Below, piece by piece: positions 45,481 to 55,584 of a stretch of DNA of 64,000 nt; position 1 is the stretch's first letter, and each line of letters starts with the position of its first letter. The stretch is from Ceratopteris richardii. Its lineage: Eukaryota > Streptophyta > Polypodiopsida > Polypodiales > Pteridaceae. The DNA is taken from NCBI GenBank assembly GCA_020310875.1, contig CM035437.1:53058027-53122026 (forward strand), in the 5' to 3' direction. The notes beneath the pieces are model-generated. The model had not been told where the DNA came from. It did no database searches and saw only the letters and a program-made list of their open reading frames with translations. A program made the position numbers and the translations under genes.

Positions 45481-46480
45481 TCAACGGAAGAAGAACAAGA
45501 GTTAATACGACTCATATGAGAATATAGGGATGTCTTCACGTGGACATATAAGGATTTGAAAGGAGTAGATCCTTCTATTTGTGCCCATAGAATCCCTATG
45601 ACATCAAAAGCCAAACCTTCCAAACAAAGGCCATACACTTATAACGATGTTTACTCAACAAAAATTAAGGAGGAAATAGATAAGTTGTTAGATGCTGGGT
45701 TCATTTATGAGATCGAACACACGGAATGGGTGTGACCATTGGTGGTCGTGCTGAAAAAGAATGGCAAGTTAAGGGTATGCATTAATATGAAAAAAGTAAA
45801 TGCTGCCACCATAAGGGATAGTTACCCATTGCCCATCACGGATCATCTTTTGGAAAAAGTGGCAGGGAAGGAAGTTTATAGTTTTCTCGATGGCTTTTCA
45901 GGGTATAATCAGGTAGCCATTGCTCCTGAGGACCAACATAAAACAGCCTTCGCAACTGAATGGGGAGTGTACACCTTTAGCATTATGCCTTTTGGTCTAA
46001 CCAACGCCCCAGCCACTTTCCAAAGATTGATGTGCCATGTATTCAAAGAGTTCCTGAGAAAGAGCATGGAGCTATACGTGGATGATTTATGCACTTATTC
46101 ATCTATACGATCAGAACATATCCCTGAACTAGGACAGATCTTCGCCAAATGTCGACAATATAGAGTATGCCTCAATCCAGAAAAGTGTGTCTTCATGGTT
46201 TGTCAAGGAAAGATATTAGGACACATCGTCTCTAGAAATGGAATTTCAACTGATGAAGACAAAATCAAAGTGATTCTGGATTTGCCGAGACCAAAGACTG
46301 CTAAAGAAGTACAAGCATTTATGGGACATTGCGGATACTACCAAAGATTTATACATATGTATGCCATAATTGCTAGACCTCTTTATGCACTATTGTCTCA
46401 GTTTAATTGGACAGAAGAATGTGAAAAGGCCTTTAACGAATTAAAGAGTCGATTAAGCTCAACACCAATCCTTCGAGTAC
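45481..46480 (+). pseudogene. Gypsy D reverse transcriptase
   Basis: Blocks in order are EYRDVFTWTYKDLKG, HRIPMTSKAKPSKQRPYTY, GKLRVCINMKKVNAATIRDSYPLP, FLDGFSGYNQVAIAPEDQHKT, FGLTNAPATFQRLM, the catalytic YVDD at 46075-46086, CLNPEKCVF and FMGHCGYYQRFI. The RT signature is complete. Stops at 45519 and 45733 lie in the N-terminal part; from 45739 it is open to 46686, running into RNase H. A gypsy element without a tether to chromodomain-type integrase. Confidence 0.95.
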
Positions 46481-46920
46481 CAAATTGGAACAAACCATTT
46501 CACATTCACGTAGATGCTTCCAAGTTTGCCATTGGTTGCATCTTAGCTCAACCCGCGGACACAGGAAAGTTAGACCACCCTATAGCCTATGCCAGTAGAC
46601 AACTGAATCAAGTGGAGCGCAATTATACCACGACTGAGAGAGAAGGCCTAGGGATGGTGTATGCTGTAAAGAAGTTTCGACACTAACTTTTGGCAAACAA
46701 ATTCAAATTCTTCATTGATCATCAAGCTTTACTGTACTTAGTCAATAAGCCTTGTAATACAAGATGACTAGTACGATGGTTCCTATTGCTGATGGAATTT
46801 GATTTTGAAGTAGTAGTCAAGAAAGGGAATATGCACATTAGAGCAGATCACTTATCGAGAATGACACATGGAGAACCCCCCACAGGAGTACCTGATGATC
46901 TGCCAGATACCTATCTGTTT
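46481..46920 (+). pseudogene. Gypsy D RNase H
   Basis: Starts at PFHIHVDASKFAIGCILAQ and continues with HPIAYASRQLNQVERNYTTTEREGLGMVYAVKKFRH, then after a TAA at 46684 KFKFFIDHQALLYL, and after a TGA near 46764 EFDFEVVVKKGNMHIRADHLSRM. These are all RNase H landmarks. A second RNase H, as in Tat/Ogre elements, is not seen. Downstream it leads directly to the first integrase zinc-binding domain. Confidence 0.9.
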
Positions 46921-47270
46921 AATCTCGAAGTATGCCCCCAATGGGCAGAAAAGTTGATCCCTATACTCACATATGGACCTAAACATGGGATCTCACCAAA
47001 GATAAACCAAGACCTATGGAAGACTAAAAACCTTCATATCATTGCTGGAAGTTTATATCACCAAGACTCAAGTGGATTACTCAGGAGATGTGTAGAAGAA
47101 GAGGAACAAGAAATGTGGCTTCAAAAGGCACATGTAAATCAATGGAAAGCCCATTTAAATGCGAACGAAACATGGCAAACACTGAAGAGATTAGGCATAT
47201 ATTGGCCAACCATGCAGAGGGATACACATAACTATGTATCAACCTGTACAATTTGTCAAGAACGGAATCC
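46921..47270 (+). pseudogene. Gypsy D integrase zinc-binding domain, first copy
   Basis: The block NLHIIAGSLYHQDSSGLLRRCV leads into KAHVNQWKAHLNANETWQTLKRLGIYWPTMQRDTHNYVSTCTICQE, a full H-H-C-C zinc-binding domain with two His, the YWPTM landmark and CxxC. In a normal gypsy element the catalytic core would follow. Here a 45-residue linker and a second copy of the whole domain follow (47390-47645). It is in frame and open, so this is a true tandem copy and not two broken elements. Confidence 0.85.
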
Positions 47271-48168
47271 AGAAGAGAAATCTACTTTATGCTACTCCAC
47301 AGTAGCACCAAGATGGAGCATACCTCTGGTAAAGTTCTTGAAGACCCAAGAGTACCCAAAAGGAGCCACTTTCGCAAGGAAACGTGCACTCACAAAACAA
47401 AGCAAGGACTATGCTCTTATAGGAAAACAACTCTTCAAGCGAGGAAGGGACAGTCATTTACGAATGTGCATTCATGAAGATGAGTATCTTGCTGTTTTAG
47501 AAATGGCACATACAGGAGCTGCAGGAGGACATTTTTCTGCAGATAAAACTGCAAAAATGATTCTCTTTGTAGGAATGTGGTGGCCAACTCTACATCAAGA
47601 TGCAGCCACATATGTTCAACGATGTGATACCTGTCAACGAACAAAATGTCCAATTAGAAGAGATGAAATACCACTGAAACCCATGATGAGTGCCAGAGCC
47701 TTCACTAAATGGGGAATAGACTTCATAGGACCTATTAGCCCACCAGCTAAAGGATCCCATGCCGAGTACATAATTATAGCCACAGGCTATTTGACCAAAT
47801 GGGTTGAAGCCAAAGCAACCAAGAAGAACGACGCAAGGACTACGGCCAAGTTTCTTTTCGAGAACGTATTCACTAGATTTGGACTACCTATAGAAATTGT
47901 GAGTGATAGAGGCACGCACTTTGTGAATGAAGTGATAGAAGCCCTACTAAATGAATTCTTAGTAATTCATAAGAAATCAGCCCCATATCACCTGCAAGCC
48001 AATGGACAGGCCAAAAGCTCAAATAAAATCTTGTGTACAGTTCTCACAAAAATTGTCAATAATGGTAGAACGGATTGGGATAAACAATTACATCATGCTT
48101 TATGGGCATTCCGAGTAGCCTACAAAACGGCCATAGGTACTACTCCCTTTAACTTGGTGTACGGATAG
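47271..48168 (+). pseudogene. Gypsy D integrase: second zinc domain and catalytic core
   Basis: After the linker the second zinc domain reads YALIGKQLFKRGRDSHLRMCI and MAHTGAAGGHFSADKTAKM, then WWPTLHQDAATYVQRCDTCQ. The core has Asp in GIDFIGPI (47719) and Asp in VSDRGTHF (47905). The Glu exactly 36 codons later is Lys (AAA, 48013) in NGQAKSSNK. So integrase would be inactive even without the stop at 48166. The remaining core is well preserved. Confidence 0.93.
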
Positions 48169-48177
48169 AATGCTATT

Positions 48178-48552
48178 TTGCCAATTGATTTCTTAATACC
48201 CACTCTCAGAGTAGCAACAACCTACGAGTGGACTGGACATGAATTATCATCTCAATTGGATCAAATAGAAAAGTTACATGAAACTAGGTTACAAGCAGTA
48301 GCAGGGATTTATGCTACTAAAAGGCGACAGAAGGCATATTTTGATGCTCACATTAAAGATAAAAATTTGAAGGAAGTAGATCTAGTTTTGGTTTATACTT
48401 TGAAACAACATGCGAAGAAACTGCAAAAAAGAGGATATGGCCCATTGATCATCAATCGTATATCTACTAGTGGAGCCATCAGTTTAGCAACCCTAGATGG
48501 AGAAGTATTGCCAAACTATATCAGTGGTTGCCGAGTAAAAAAATATTTATAG
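48178..48552 (+). pseudogene. Gypsy D integrase C-terminal domain
   Basis: 124 codons in the same frame, after one stop at 48166. It has LDQIEKLHETRLQAVAGIYATKRRQKAYFDAHI, a helix typical of the region after the core, and then KLQKRGYGPLIINRISTSGA, which is the GPY/F-like module, and ends KKYL with TAG at 48550. No chromodomain. The frame continues past the stop into the second protease. Confidence 0.88.
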
Positions 48553-49749
48553 CCATTGACTAAAGAAATAATGTCACGACTAATAATGGGTAAAAATAGG
48601 CACATAGAGGAAGAAAGAATATGAGAAGAAGCTAGACAAGAAGCACTAGAGTGAATCAAGAAACGAAAAGAGTGGATGAGAGAGAGAGACGAGAGATATC
48701 GACAAGGAGAGGAACTTATCCCAATGGCTAATTTTAGAGCCACTGAAAACCTAGGTCAGCAATTGACACAACCTTATTTGAATTTGGGTGCTGGAACAAA
48801 AGAGTACCACTTAGTGGATGCTCTCATTGACACATGAGCAACCATAATCTGTATCAAATTTTCATTGACACAGAAACTCAAGGAAGAATTACGCCCATTT
48901 AAGGCACAGTTGATAGGAATAGGAGGAAAAGTTACTCAATGTATCGGTGAGATTACATTACCTCTACATCTCTGTAACAACACGATGGAACAAAAACTCT
49001 TAGTTTGTCGTGATCAAGACTTATTAGAAGAGCTCGTGTTAGGCCAAGATTGGATATATGAATATGAAGTGACTATTCAATTGGCCCTAGGATACATCTC
49101 GGCCAAGATAGGACATCGTGAGGTATTCAACATGTTAGATGAACGACCGATCAAAGTCACGTGTATAGACCCAAGAGATCACTCAAACGAGCGCGAGGAT
49201 GAATGTATGTTCACTCACACTATGGAAACCCCTTCATCGAAGACTTCATGTGAGGATGCACCGAATCTCGATTGCACACAATCTTCGAATTCAGTAAATC
49301 ACATGATTAGTGCTCTATCCAATAACAGCATCAGTGAGGAACTGAGCACAAGAGAGACTAGTCAGCAAGACTATCACAAAACTAAACACATTAGAATATA
49401 CCCTATTCCCTACACTAGGAAGGCTTGGATTAGAAAAGATCAAGTGACGGCATATCATCAACAACAGAACCACTATCGACATCAGAAAGAACCACAGAAC
49501 AAGCATGCAAATCACTTTGGACACCCAGTTCCACAAAGAATTACTAGGGCATGGATTCCGAAGAAGGTGATAGCCGCCCAACCGGCTCGAACACAAATAT
49601 GGATTCCCAAGTCATGTGCCCAGGTGACAATCATCAAAAAGGACGAGCCAAGGCACAAGAAGAATCAATATGATCTAAAGGCCAAACGACGGAAGATAAA
49701 CTACTACAGGACAGAGCAGGAACCGTACCATGCAACAAAAATCATTTAG
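48553..49749 (+). pseudogene. Gypsy D second aspartic-protease-like domain, after integrase
   Basis: This lies in the pol frame right after integrase. The block LVDALIDT-stop-ATIICIKFSLTQKL (48811-48873) is a retropepsin active site whose Gly codon is now TGA (48835). It is followed by LIGIGGKVTQCIGEITLPL and then by LLVCRDQDLLEELVLGQDWI (49013-49056), the second protease hallmark. The rest, to 49749, is Arg/Lys/His/Gln-rich (TRKAWIRKDQVTAYHQQQ, TRAWIPKKVIAAQPAR, with a repeated AWI-K word). Two more TGA codons lie at about 48622 and 48652. Role unknown; it may be a second maturation protease or a non-catalytic copy used as a dimerisation or binding module. The first protease is at 44388, so this is not that domain displaced. 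Confidence 0.75.
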
Positions 49750-50287
49750 AGATTTGAACAGCGGACAAAACAAAAGCACCACATGAAAAGCACTACATTC
49801 TCTACGAATGCTAGGAATACAGACTACTCTAATGGAGTAAAACATATTTGAATGCCGACGGGCAAGACAATCTGTATGTATCAACCAAGTAATTCGAGTT
49901 GCACACATTTGGAGTCACCAGAATCCAAAGTATGCATAATAGGGCCACATTACAAGGCCAAGCATTCGGCACATTCTTCTTCTACTTCTGGGTAGTGAAG
50001 CACATTTCCCTCTCGGGAAATAGGAGAGCACTTGTACAAATAATCCTAAGGAAAATAACTCATAATTCAATAACTGCTTCGGCTATGAACTAACTTTTCT
50101 GTTTTCTTTTAGACACAAACAAGAAAATATATAAATAAGTGTGAAAAATTCCAGGTATTACCTTTCTCACACCCACGGGAAGGAGACGACACAATCCACT
50201 CGGAGAGTTGCCAAATTCAACAAGGATAAGTGAAGGATGATTCTTGATACCAATTCACCACTAATTACTGGTATATACTGAGTGCAG
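49750..50287 (+). promoter_or_regulatory. Spacer with splice acceptor and TATA-like box before the D accessory ORFs
   Basis: About 540 bases without a gene. CTAAC (50090-50094), a pyrimidine tract and TTTTAG ending at 50112 form a good plant 3' splice site. TATATAAATA at 50128-50137 is a strong TATA-like box, about 150 bases before the ATG at 50288. Either could give a separate mRNA for the downstream ORFs; sequence alone cannot say which. Confidence 0.45.
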
Positions 50288-52744
50288 ATGGCATCATCTA
50301 ATTTTGAGGCTACACAAGCGGAAGAGATCCTTCTTCTTCCCTTGGAGTCAATCACGAAGGCAAGAGGTCACCGATTTCTTGATGATCAACCAGTGTCCGA
50401 GCTTCTTTTCATGGCAACCATCAAGATAATGGATAGGGATCACTACTTTCCTATCATGTCACAAGATTTCAAGACTATCATACAAGGATTACTGCGCATG
50501 ACAGATGTCTGGACACAAGTTGGAATTGATGCATTCTTAAGACTTCCAATATATTTGCCAAATTTCCAGAGATGCACACAGGTTATGAATACACTCCAGT
50601 CGGCACCGAATAAGCCATAAGTCCTAGAGGCAAGAGTACTTGACAAAGTTGGTACATGGAAAACAATTCAATTCACTCATGAGTTAATCAACAGAGCTTT
50701 TAGATGGAATCAAGATGGAGTGACCAACGTCAAGGATGAATGTCACGATCCAAAAAAGAGAACATTTTTGGAAATCAACAGAACAGATATTGAAGACTCG
50801 GTTCGTTTAGTGCACCAACATTTTTGTTTCCCGAGTATGCATAGGTACACAGCACCTCAAAAAATTTTTGTGCGATTACTATCACATGCTATGAGACAAG
50901 TCGAAAATAAGGTAAATATGACTCTGTGTATTCAGGACCGCCTATTCGAAGCAAAGAAAAAGTGGGGTCAAAAAAAGTTCTTGAATGGAAGTTCAACATT
51001 GACACTGCTAATTTATGAGGCACTAGAAATGAAGGAGCACTTACGCTTAATGCCAACTTCAATGGAAATTGCAAAATATGCAAAGTCTACAACGGTTCCA
51101 AAGAAAAAGAAAACAGTCATCTCTATTGAAGAAGTGGGAACCAGTTCAAAGAAACCCATGAGAGGAACTAAGCGCATTAGAGAGGAAGAAGCCCAAGAGA
51201 CACCACAATCAAAGAGGACCCATACATTGCCAAAGATTCTTGTGACGCAGCAACCAATCACAAAAAGAGACCTCTCCACAACTCTAGAAGAGACCCACAT
51301 GTATATGCAAGGGCAAGTAAACTTGAATGTTCAAGGTCATCAATACAGACAGGCAAGCCAAGCCAAGCAACAAAAGAATAAAGAACAGACCCCAGAACAA
51401 GCGGCCAGGTATAAAGCACTGGGATTAGATGATTTGATTTCTAATGAGGAATCCAGCCCAGAGAAAGACACATTAGACACTGACATAAGAATGGTAATGA
51501 ACAACGAGGAATGGACAGAGATAAATCAGGTAGAGGTCACACCTGACAATCAATAGTCAATGGGAAAGAACCAAGAAGAACCCACTGAAATAGTACATAT
51601 TATTCAATTGAATGATCAGTCCAAGATCAGCATCAAAGAAGCTCCAATCACAAATCAAGATGTAGTGCACTCGGTAAAAGAAGAAATACAAACAAGCATG
51701 GATGAAGAAGAAAGATTCCCGCAAAATCAAGAACAAATTATGATTGAAGTACCTTACGATACGCCACAAGGCAAGAGCGACCACAGGGAGGCTGAGCCAT
51801 GGATACAACTCCAAATTAGGAAGCCCCATGATACTACATTACATGTGGCACAAGGGAAAGATGTTACAACAGGTGAAGAACCTAGCATCCCTACCACATG
51901 GTTAAACGTTGATGTTACTCAATTGAAACCTGTTGTCAAGCAAATGATACAAACGGCAATGGATACACAACAATAAATGATGGAAACGGATGCGGATTAC
52001 GACAAGGCAATGCGGGAAAAGAATCAATTTCAAGTAATGAGTGAGCAATTGACTGCACAGCTCATCCAGGCCCAACAAGAGGTTTCAACCAAGGAAACAG
52101 AGATAATAGCATTCACAGAACAATGTAATACATTGATAAAACAACATCATCAGCTCCAGACACAACTGACAAATTTACAAAGACAACATGAAGCTAGTGA
52201 AGCAGACAAGGAGAGAATGAAAGCTAGAAGCAATCTGCTCGAAACACAACTTAAGGTATATATGGAAGAAAATGATAACTTACGCAGCAGAAATAAAGAA
52301 TTGATGAAGGCATTATTGTATGAGCAAACTATAGAAAAACAAGAGCCTTCAGCTACTGACCAAAAGGAACTAAGAGATCAAATTGAGAAATATGCAGATC
52401 TGCTGAAACAAGAGCAAGCCCGAACCGAAGAATGGGAAAGAAAGTACATCAATGAAACAAATGAACTTAAAACACAACTGCAAAATGTGAATGCCAAACT
52501 TGTAAAGAGTTACAACGAAAATGTAGACCAAGTAGCAGAGATCGATAATGAGCTACTTGCGGCCAAAGCGGCACTCAGGGCAACCATGCAAGAAGTTCAA
52601 GAGAAGACTGAACGACTGGCACAATTAGAAACCAAAGCAGAAGAGAAAGTACCCATCGGGACACCAGTAGAGTCAAGACCAAAGAGTCCCACTGACGAGG
52701 TAGAGGTACGTCCTCTATCTCCCCGATCTATAATTCTCCAATAA
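50288..52744 (+). pseudogene. Gypsy D accessory ORF 3, about 820 codons with coiled coil
   Basis: Not a family I recognise. A single frame from ATG 50288 (MASSNFEATQAEEILLL) to TAA 52742, broken only by stops at 50618, 51554 and 51974. The first part is globular-looking (GHRFLDDQPVSELLFMA, IQFTHELINRAFRW, FCFPSMHRYTAPQKIFVRLLSHA). The middle is a disordered, Lys-rich segment with a possible nuclear signal (PKKKKTVI). The final 255 codons are a coiled coil (KAMREKNQFQVMSEQLTAQLIQAQQE, LRSRNKELMKALLYEQ). Same plan as the E ORF at 31686-33470. It ends PTDEVEVRPLSPRS. Sits 8 bases before ORF 4. Confidence 0.72.
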
Positions 52745-52752
52745 AAGAGCAG

Positions 52753-53881
52753 ATGGCGGAACCATGTGATGATCATCCAATGCCATATACTGCAGAAATA
52801 GGTCAGAAGGAATGGGCATTATTGGTGTCCCGGTTGATAGAGAATTTTGAAAATGAAGTGATCAAAGTAATGAAGGAAGCAAAGATAAAGGGCAAAGAAT
52901 TGGATATGATAATAAATCCTTTCAACATTCCATATGGATTATTGAAAGAGAGAACAAGGCAATACATAAAGAAGCTCACACAGAAAAACCCAGACGAACA
53001 GCTGCAGTTCAAAGATAATACATTCAACTACACTCAAGAGGAATTTGAAGATGCACAACCTGTTTGGAGAAGAAAATTTTTGGAGAAAAATCCTACTTTG
53101 CGGGTGCACTGGCAAGCAACACCATATCTATTACAGGTAAACCCTTCATTTTTCCCAACACCCCGTCGCAGAGAAGCAAGAGAATTTTTGGACATGCAAA
53201 AGAATGGTGTGATCAATAAACAGTGGCTGAATTATCCGCTACTCCCAAGTCCACCTCATAACTATCTACCAACAGAAGATTATATGGTAAAAACCATTGA
53301 ATTTTGGCTGCATTGTTATGCAACAGTACCAGATTTAACTATCAAGATGACGAATAAAATCCTCAGCATGATCCTTACAGTTTTGAAGGTGTTCAAGCAC
53401 GCGGCATATACATTTTTTAATTTTATTGGCATTAATCAAGGAACTGATATCCTCATTTTTTTATTTGTCTGTTATGCCTAGCCGACCCACAATAATGGCA
53501 TATTATTCTAGGCTTATGTTTTTACCGAGTACATATATGCAAACATTCGAAGAAGCCTTTTTCACAGGGTTTTTTGAAATTGATTCCGAGATCTTTTTAA
53601 AGATGTCATCCAATTTGAATGCCAAATTAGTGGCATATGAGCTAAGCTTCTTCGCTGACCCTAGACAGCAACCCCATGAAGGTGTGAAAGCAGAACAGTG
53701 GAAGAAACTCATGATACGTGAAGCTAATCTGCTAAATGAAACAGAGCAAAGAGTGTACAGAACATACTCCCGTCGACTTCCAAAGCCTGTCGGGGACGAC
53801 AGAGTTCAGGAGGGGGGCAGTGTTGAGGGAGAGTCAAGCAAAAAGAAGAAAAGAAGAAGACAAAGAAAGAAGCTTCACTAA
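52753..53881 (+). pseudogene. Gypsy D accessory ORF 4
   Basis: No family recognised. ATG at 52753, eight bases after the stop of ORF 3, so the two may be translated from one mRNA. It reads MAEPCDDHPMPYTAEIGQK, helices with ENFENEVIKVMKEAKIKGKEL, then WRRKFLEKNPTLRVHWQATPYLL and FPTPRRREAREFLDM. A T-run near 53455-53462 causes a frameshift; the rest follows in the frame of 53426-53881 (YYSRLMFLPSTYMQTFEEAFFTGFF). The C terminus is very basic (KKKKRRRQRKK), like a nuclear or nucleic-acid signal. Hydrophobic stretches near the shift (ILSMILTVLKVF) are short; there is no signal peptide. Total about 375 codons. Confidence 0.62.
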
Positions 53882-54093
53882 ATTATCATATTTGAAGATA
53901 TATCTCTGCAAGAAGCCCTGCAGGGGCGCAACACCTATCTCTGCACAGAGCCCCGTAGGGGCACACATCAAGGAAAAGCACGTAGGTGGGAAGGAGGAAC
54001 CAAGGCCAGGAAGTATCCATGAAGAAGTGCAAGAAGATATCCGGCAGCTCGAGAACCCCAAGAAGGTGCTTTAACCTCTTGATCTTTGGAAGG
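53822..54093 (+). repeat. Inverted duplication, internal copy
   Basis: 272 bases that include the ORF 4 tail and its 3' flank. An inverted copy lies at 55316-55584, next to the D 3' LTR. By eye the two are about 94% identical. Confidence 0.9.
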
Positions 54094-54410
54094 TCCAGAT
54101 CGAAGGCTAAAGAACCACACCTTCATACCTTCCACTGGTGGTGTGCGTGGCAGCCCGACTTAACACAACAACCCAGAATTAAAGAGGTTATTGGCGAGCT
54201 AGACTACAAATATCAGGTAGTCCAACTCCACGGGTTGCGTGCAGAGAAAAGAAAAGAAGAGGCCACGACCAATACAACAGGTCCCGAGTTATGATCTGTT
54301 CCTTGCCCACTGGTAAAAATACATCATTACAACTTCCATGGAGGCGGGCAGTGATCGACTATGGACACAACATTGGAAACAAGAAATAAAGCCTGTCAAG
54401 GGACGACAGG
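53882..54410 (+). other. 3' untranslated stretch of D
   Basis: No ORF I would support. It contains two similar GC-richer words (AAGCCCTGCAGGGGCGCA and GAGCCCCGTAGGGGCACA, 53913-53963), each able to form a small stem. Confidence 0.5.
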
Positions 54411-54427
54411 GACAAAGAGGGGGAGAG
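54411..54427 (+). other. Polypurine tract of D
   Basis: ACAAAGAGGGGGAGAG directly before the 3' LTR. Confidence 0.85.
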
Positions 54428-55314
54428 TGTTGCAGAGCTAAGAAAAGCAAAAGGCAGAGAAAAAGAAGGGCCCTAGAATTTTTCCGATTTGGACACTCTA
54501 TTTTTTGTATTATAACCATTTTTGTAACATATTTTCTTTGTAAATGCACTAGAGGAGTCCTCTAGATGCATACCCATGGATATTAGTAGCTTACCCATTT
54601 AAATTAGTAGGAAATTAACCTTTTAGTGAATAAAGTGCCGGTCTCTTGTGTGAAAGGACCATTTTTAGGGCACATGTATATAAGTCAATTTGTGACTCTT
54701 TGTAGAGACTTTTTGCCATTGTGAGAATCAAGAGCACAAAAATTCGAATTTGTGTTTTCTCCTCTCTATATCTTCTTCTTTGTGAGCTTGTGTGCATGTG
54801 TGTTGCTTGAAAAGAGTGTTAAGAGGTGTTGTATATCCATGAAAGTGTTTGTTTGTTGTTGTTAAGGTGTGTGTGAAGTGTAGGAAGTGCTGAAGTGTAG
54901 GAAGGTCATTCTTGTGACTCAGTATTTTGCTCATAACTTGAAGTAGAAGTGTCAGAATTGAGTGAAAATACCACCATTGGATGCGTCTTTGTGAGGGCTT
55001 CAAAATGCATATGCTATTTGCTATATTCGGAGTTTGGAGCTGAGAGAAAAGCTCAATTTACTGTTGGCTGTTGCTCCAAGTATCGTGAAACCATGACTGA
55101 CAGTTGAAGCTTGTTTGGAATAGGCTTGAACTTGTGAGCACTCTTAGGTAAGCTCATTTGCATTGATCATTACGTGAATGCATGTCCTCATACACTCGGC
55201 TAGGTTTTGATACTCGGATTGATAAATAAAGCGTGAATCCCCACTATATGCACTTGAGGGGGATCGAGGTATAGTCTCTTTCTCCACAAGTCCCTAGGTT
55301 TGTCCTTAGGTGCA
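54428..55314 (+). repeat. 3' LTR of gypsy D
   Basis: 887 bp, partner of 28102-28981; by eye 3-4% different. Ends GGTGCA and runs into the inverted duplication with no target-site repeat. Confidence 0.93.
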
Positions 55315-55315
55315 A

Positions 55316-55584
55316 CTTCCAAAGATCAAGAGGTTGAAGCACCTTCTTGGGGTTCGGGAACTGCTGGATATCTTCTTGCACTTCTTCATTGATACTTCGT
55401 GGCCTTGGTTCCTCCTTCCCACCTACGTGCTTTTCCTTGATGTGTGCCCCTGCGAGGCTCTATGCAGAGATGGGTGTTGCGCCCCTGCGGGGCTTCTTGC
55501 AGAGATATATCTTCAAATATGATCTTTTAGTGAAGCTTCTTTCTTTGTCTTCTTCTTTTCTTCTTTTTGCTTGACTCTCCCTCA
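55316..55584 (-). repeat. Inverted duplication, terminal copy
   Basis: Reverse complement of 53822-54093. It creates a false fusion: the copia B RNase H frame reads NKDIE and then straight into the ORF 4 tail GESSKKKKRRRQRKKLH. The junction with B falls in a TTGAG shared by both sequences. Confidence 0.9.

Larger units (their letters stand above)
28102..55314 (+). mobile_element. Ty3/gypsy element D
   Basis: A 27.2-kb span of which about 10.3 kb is the nested element E, leaving an element of about 16.9 kb. It has 880/887-bp LTRs, PBS TGGCGCCGTTGCTGGGGA, a 1.4-kb leader with TATCG repeats, gag, protease, RT, RNase H, integrase, a second protease-like domain, two more ORFs, a PPT and the 3' LTR. 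No target duplication is visible: the 3' LTR is followed by an inverted copy of 53822-54093 before copia B resumes. Coding is broken by in-frame stops and a few frameshifts. No chromodomain is visible, which with the PBS suggests the Athila/Tat-like group (inference). Confidence 0.93.

Noticed and set aside
46481..46920. Second (archaeal-type) RNase H in D as in Tat/Ogre elements
   Set aside because: The extra sequence between RNase H and the integrase core is a second zinc-binding domain, not an RNase H fold.
52753..53881. Envelope-like glycoprotein
   Set aside because: Hydrophobic pieces near 53350-53470 are short and lie at a frameshift; there is no signal peptide, cleavage site or clear membrane anchor. 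I keep the ORF as unassigned.
55527..55584. C-terminal extension of copia B RNase H
   Set aside because: The extension is the inverted copy of the D ORF 4 tail; the true C terminus of B is at 27954-28101.
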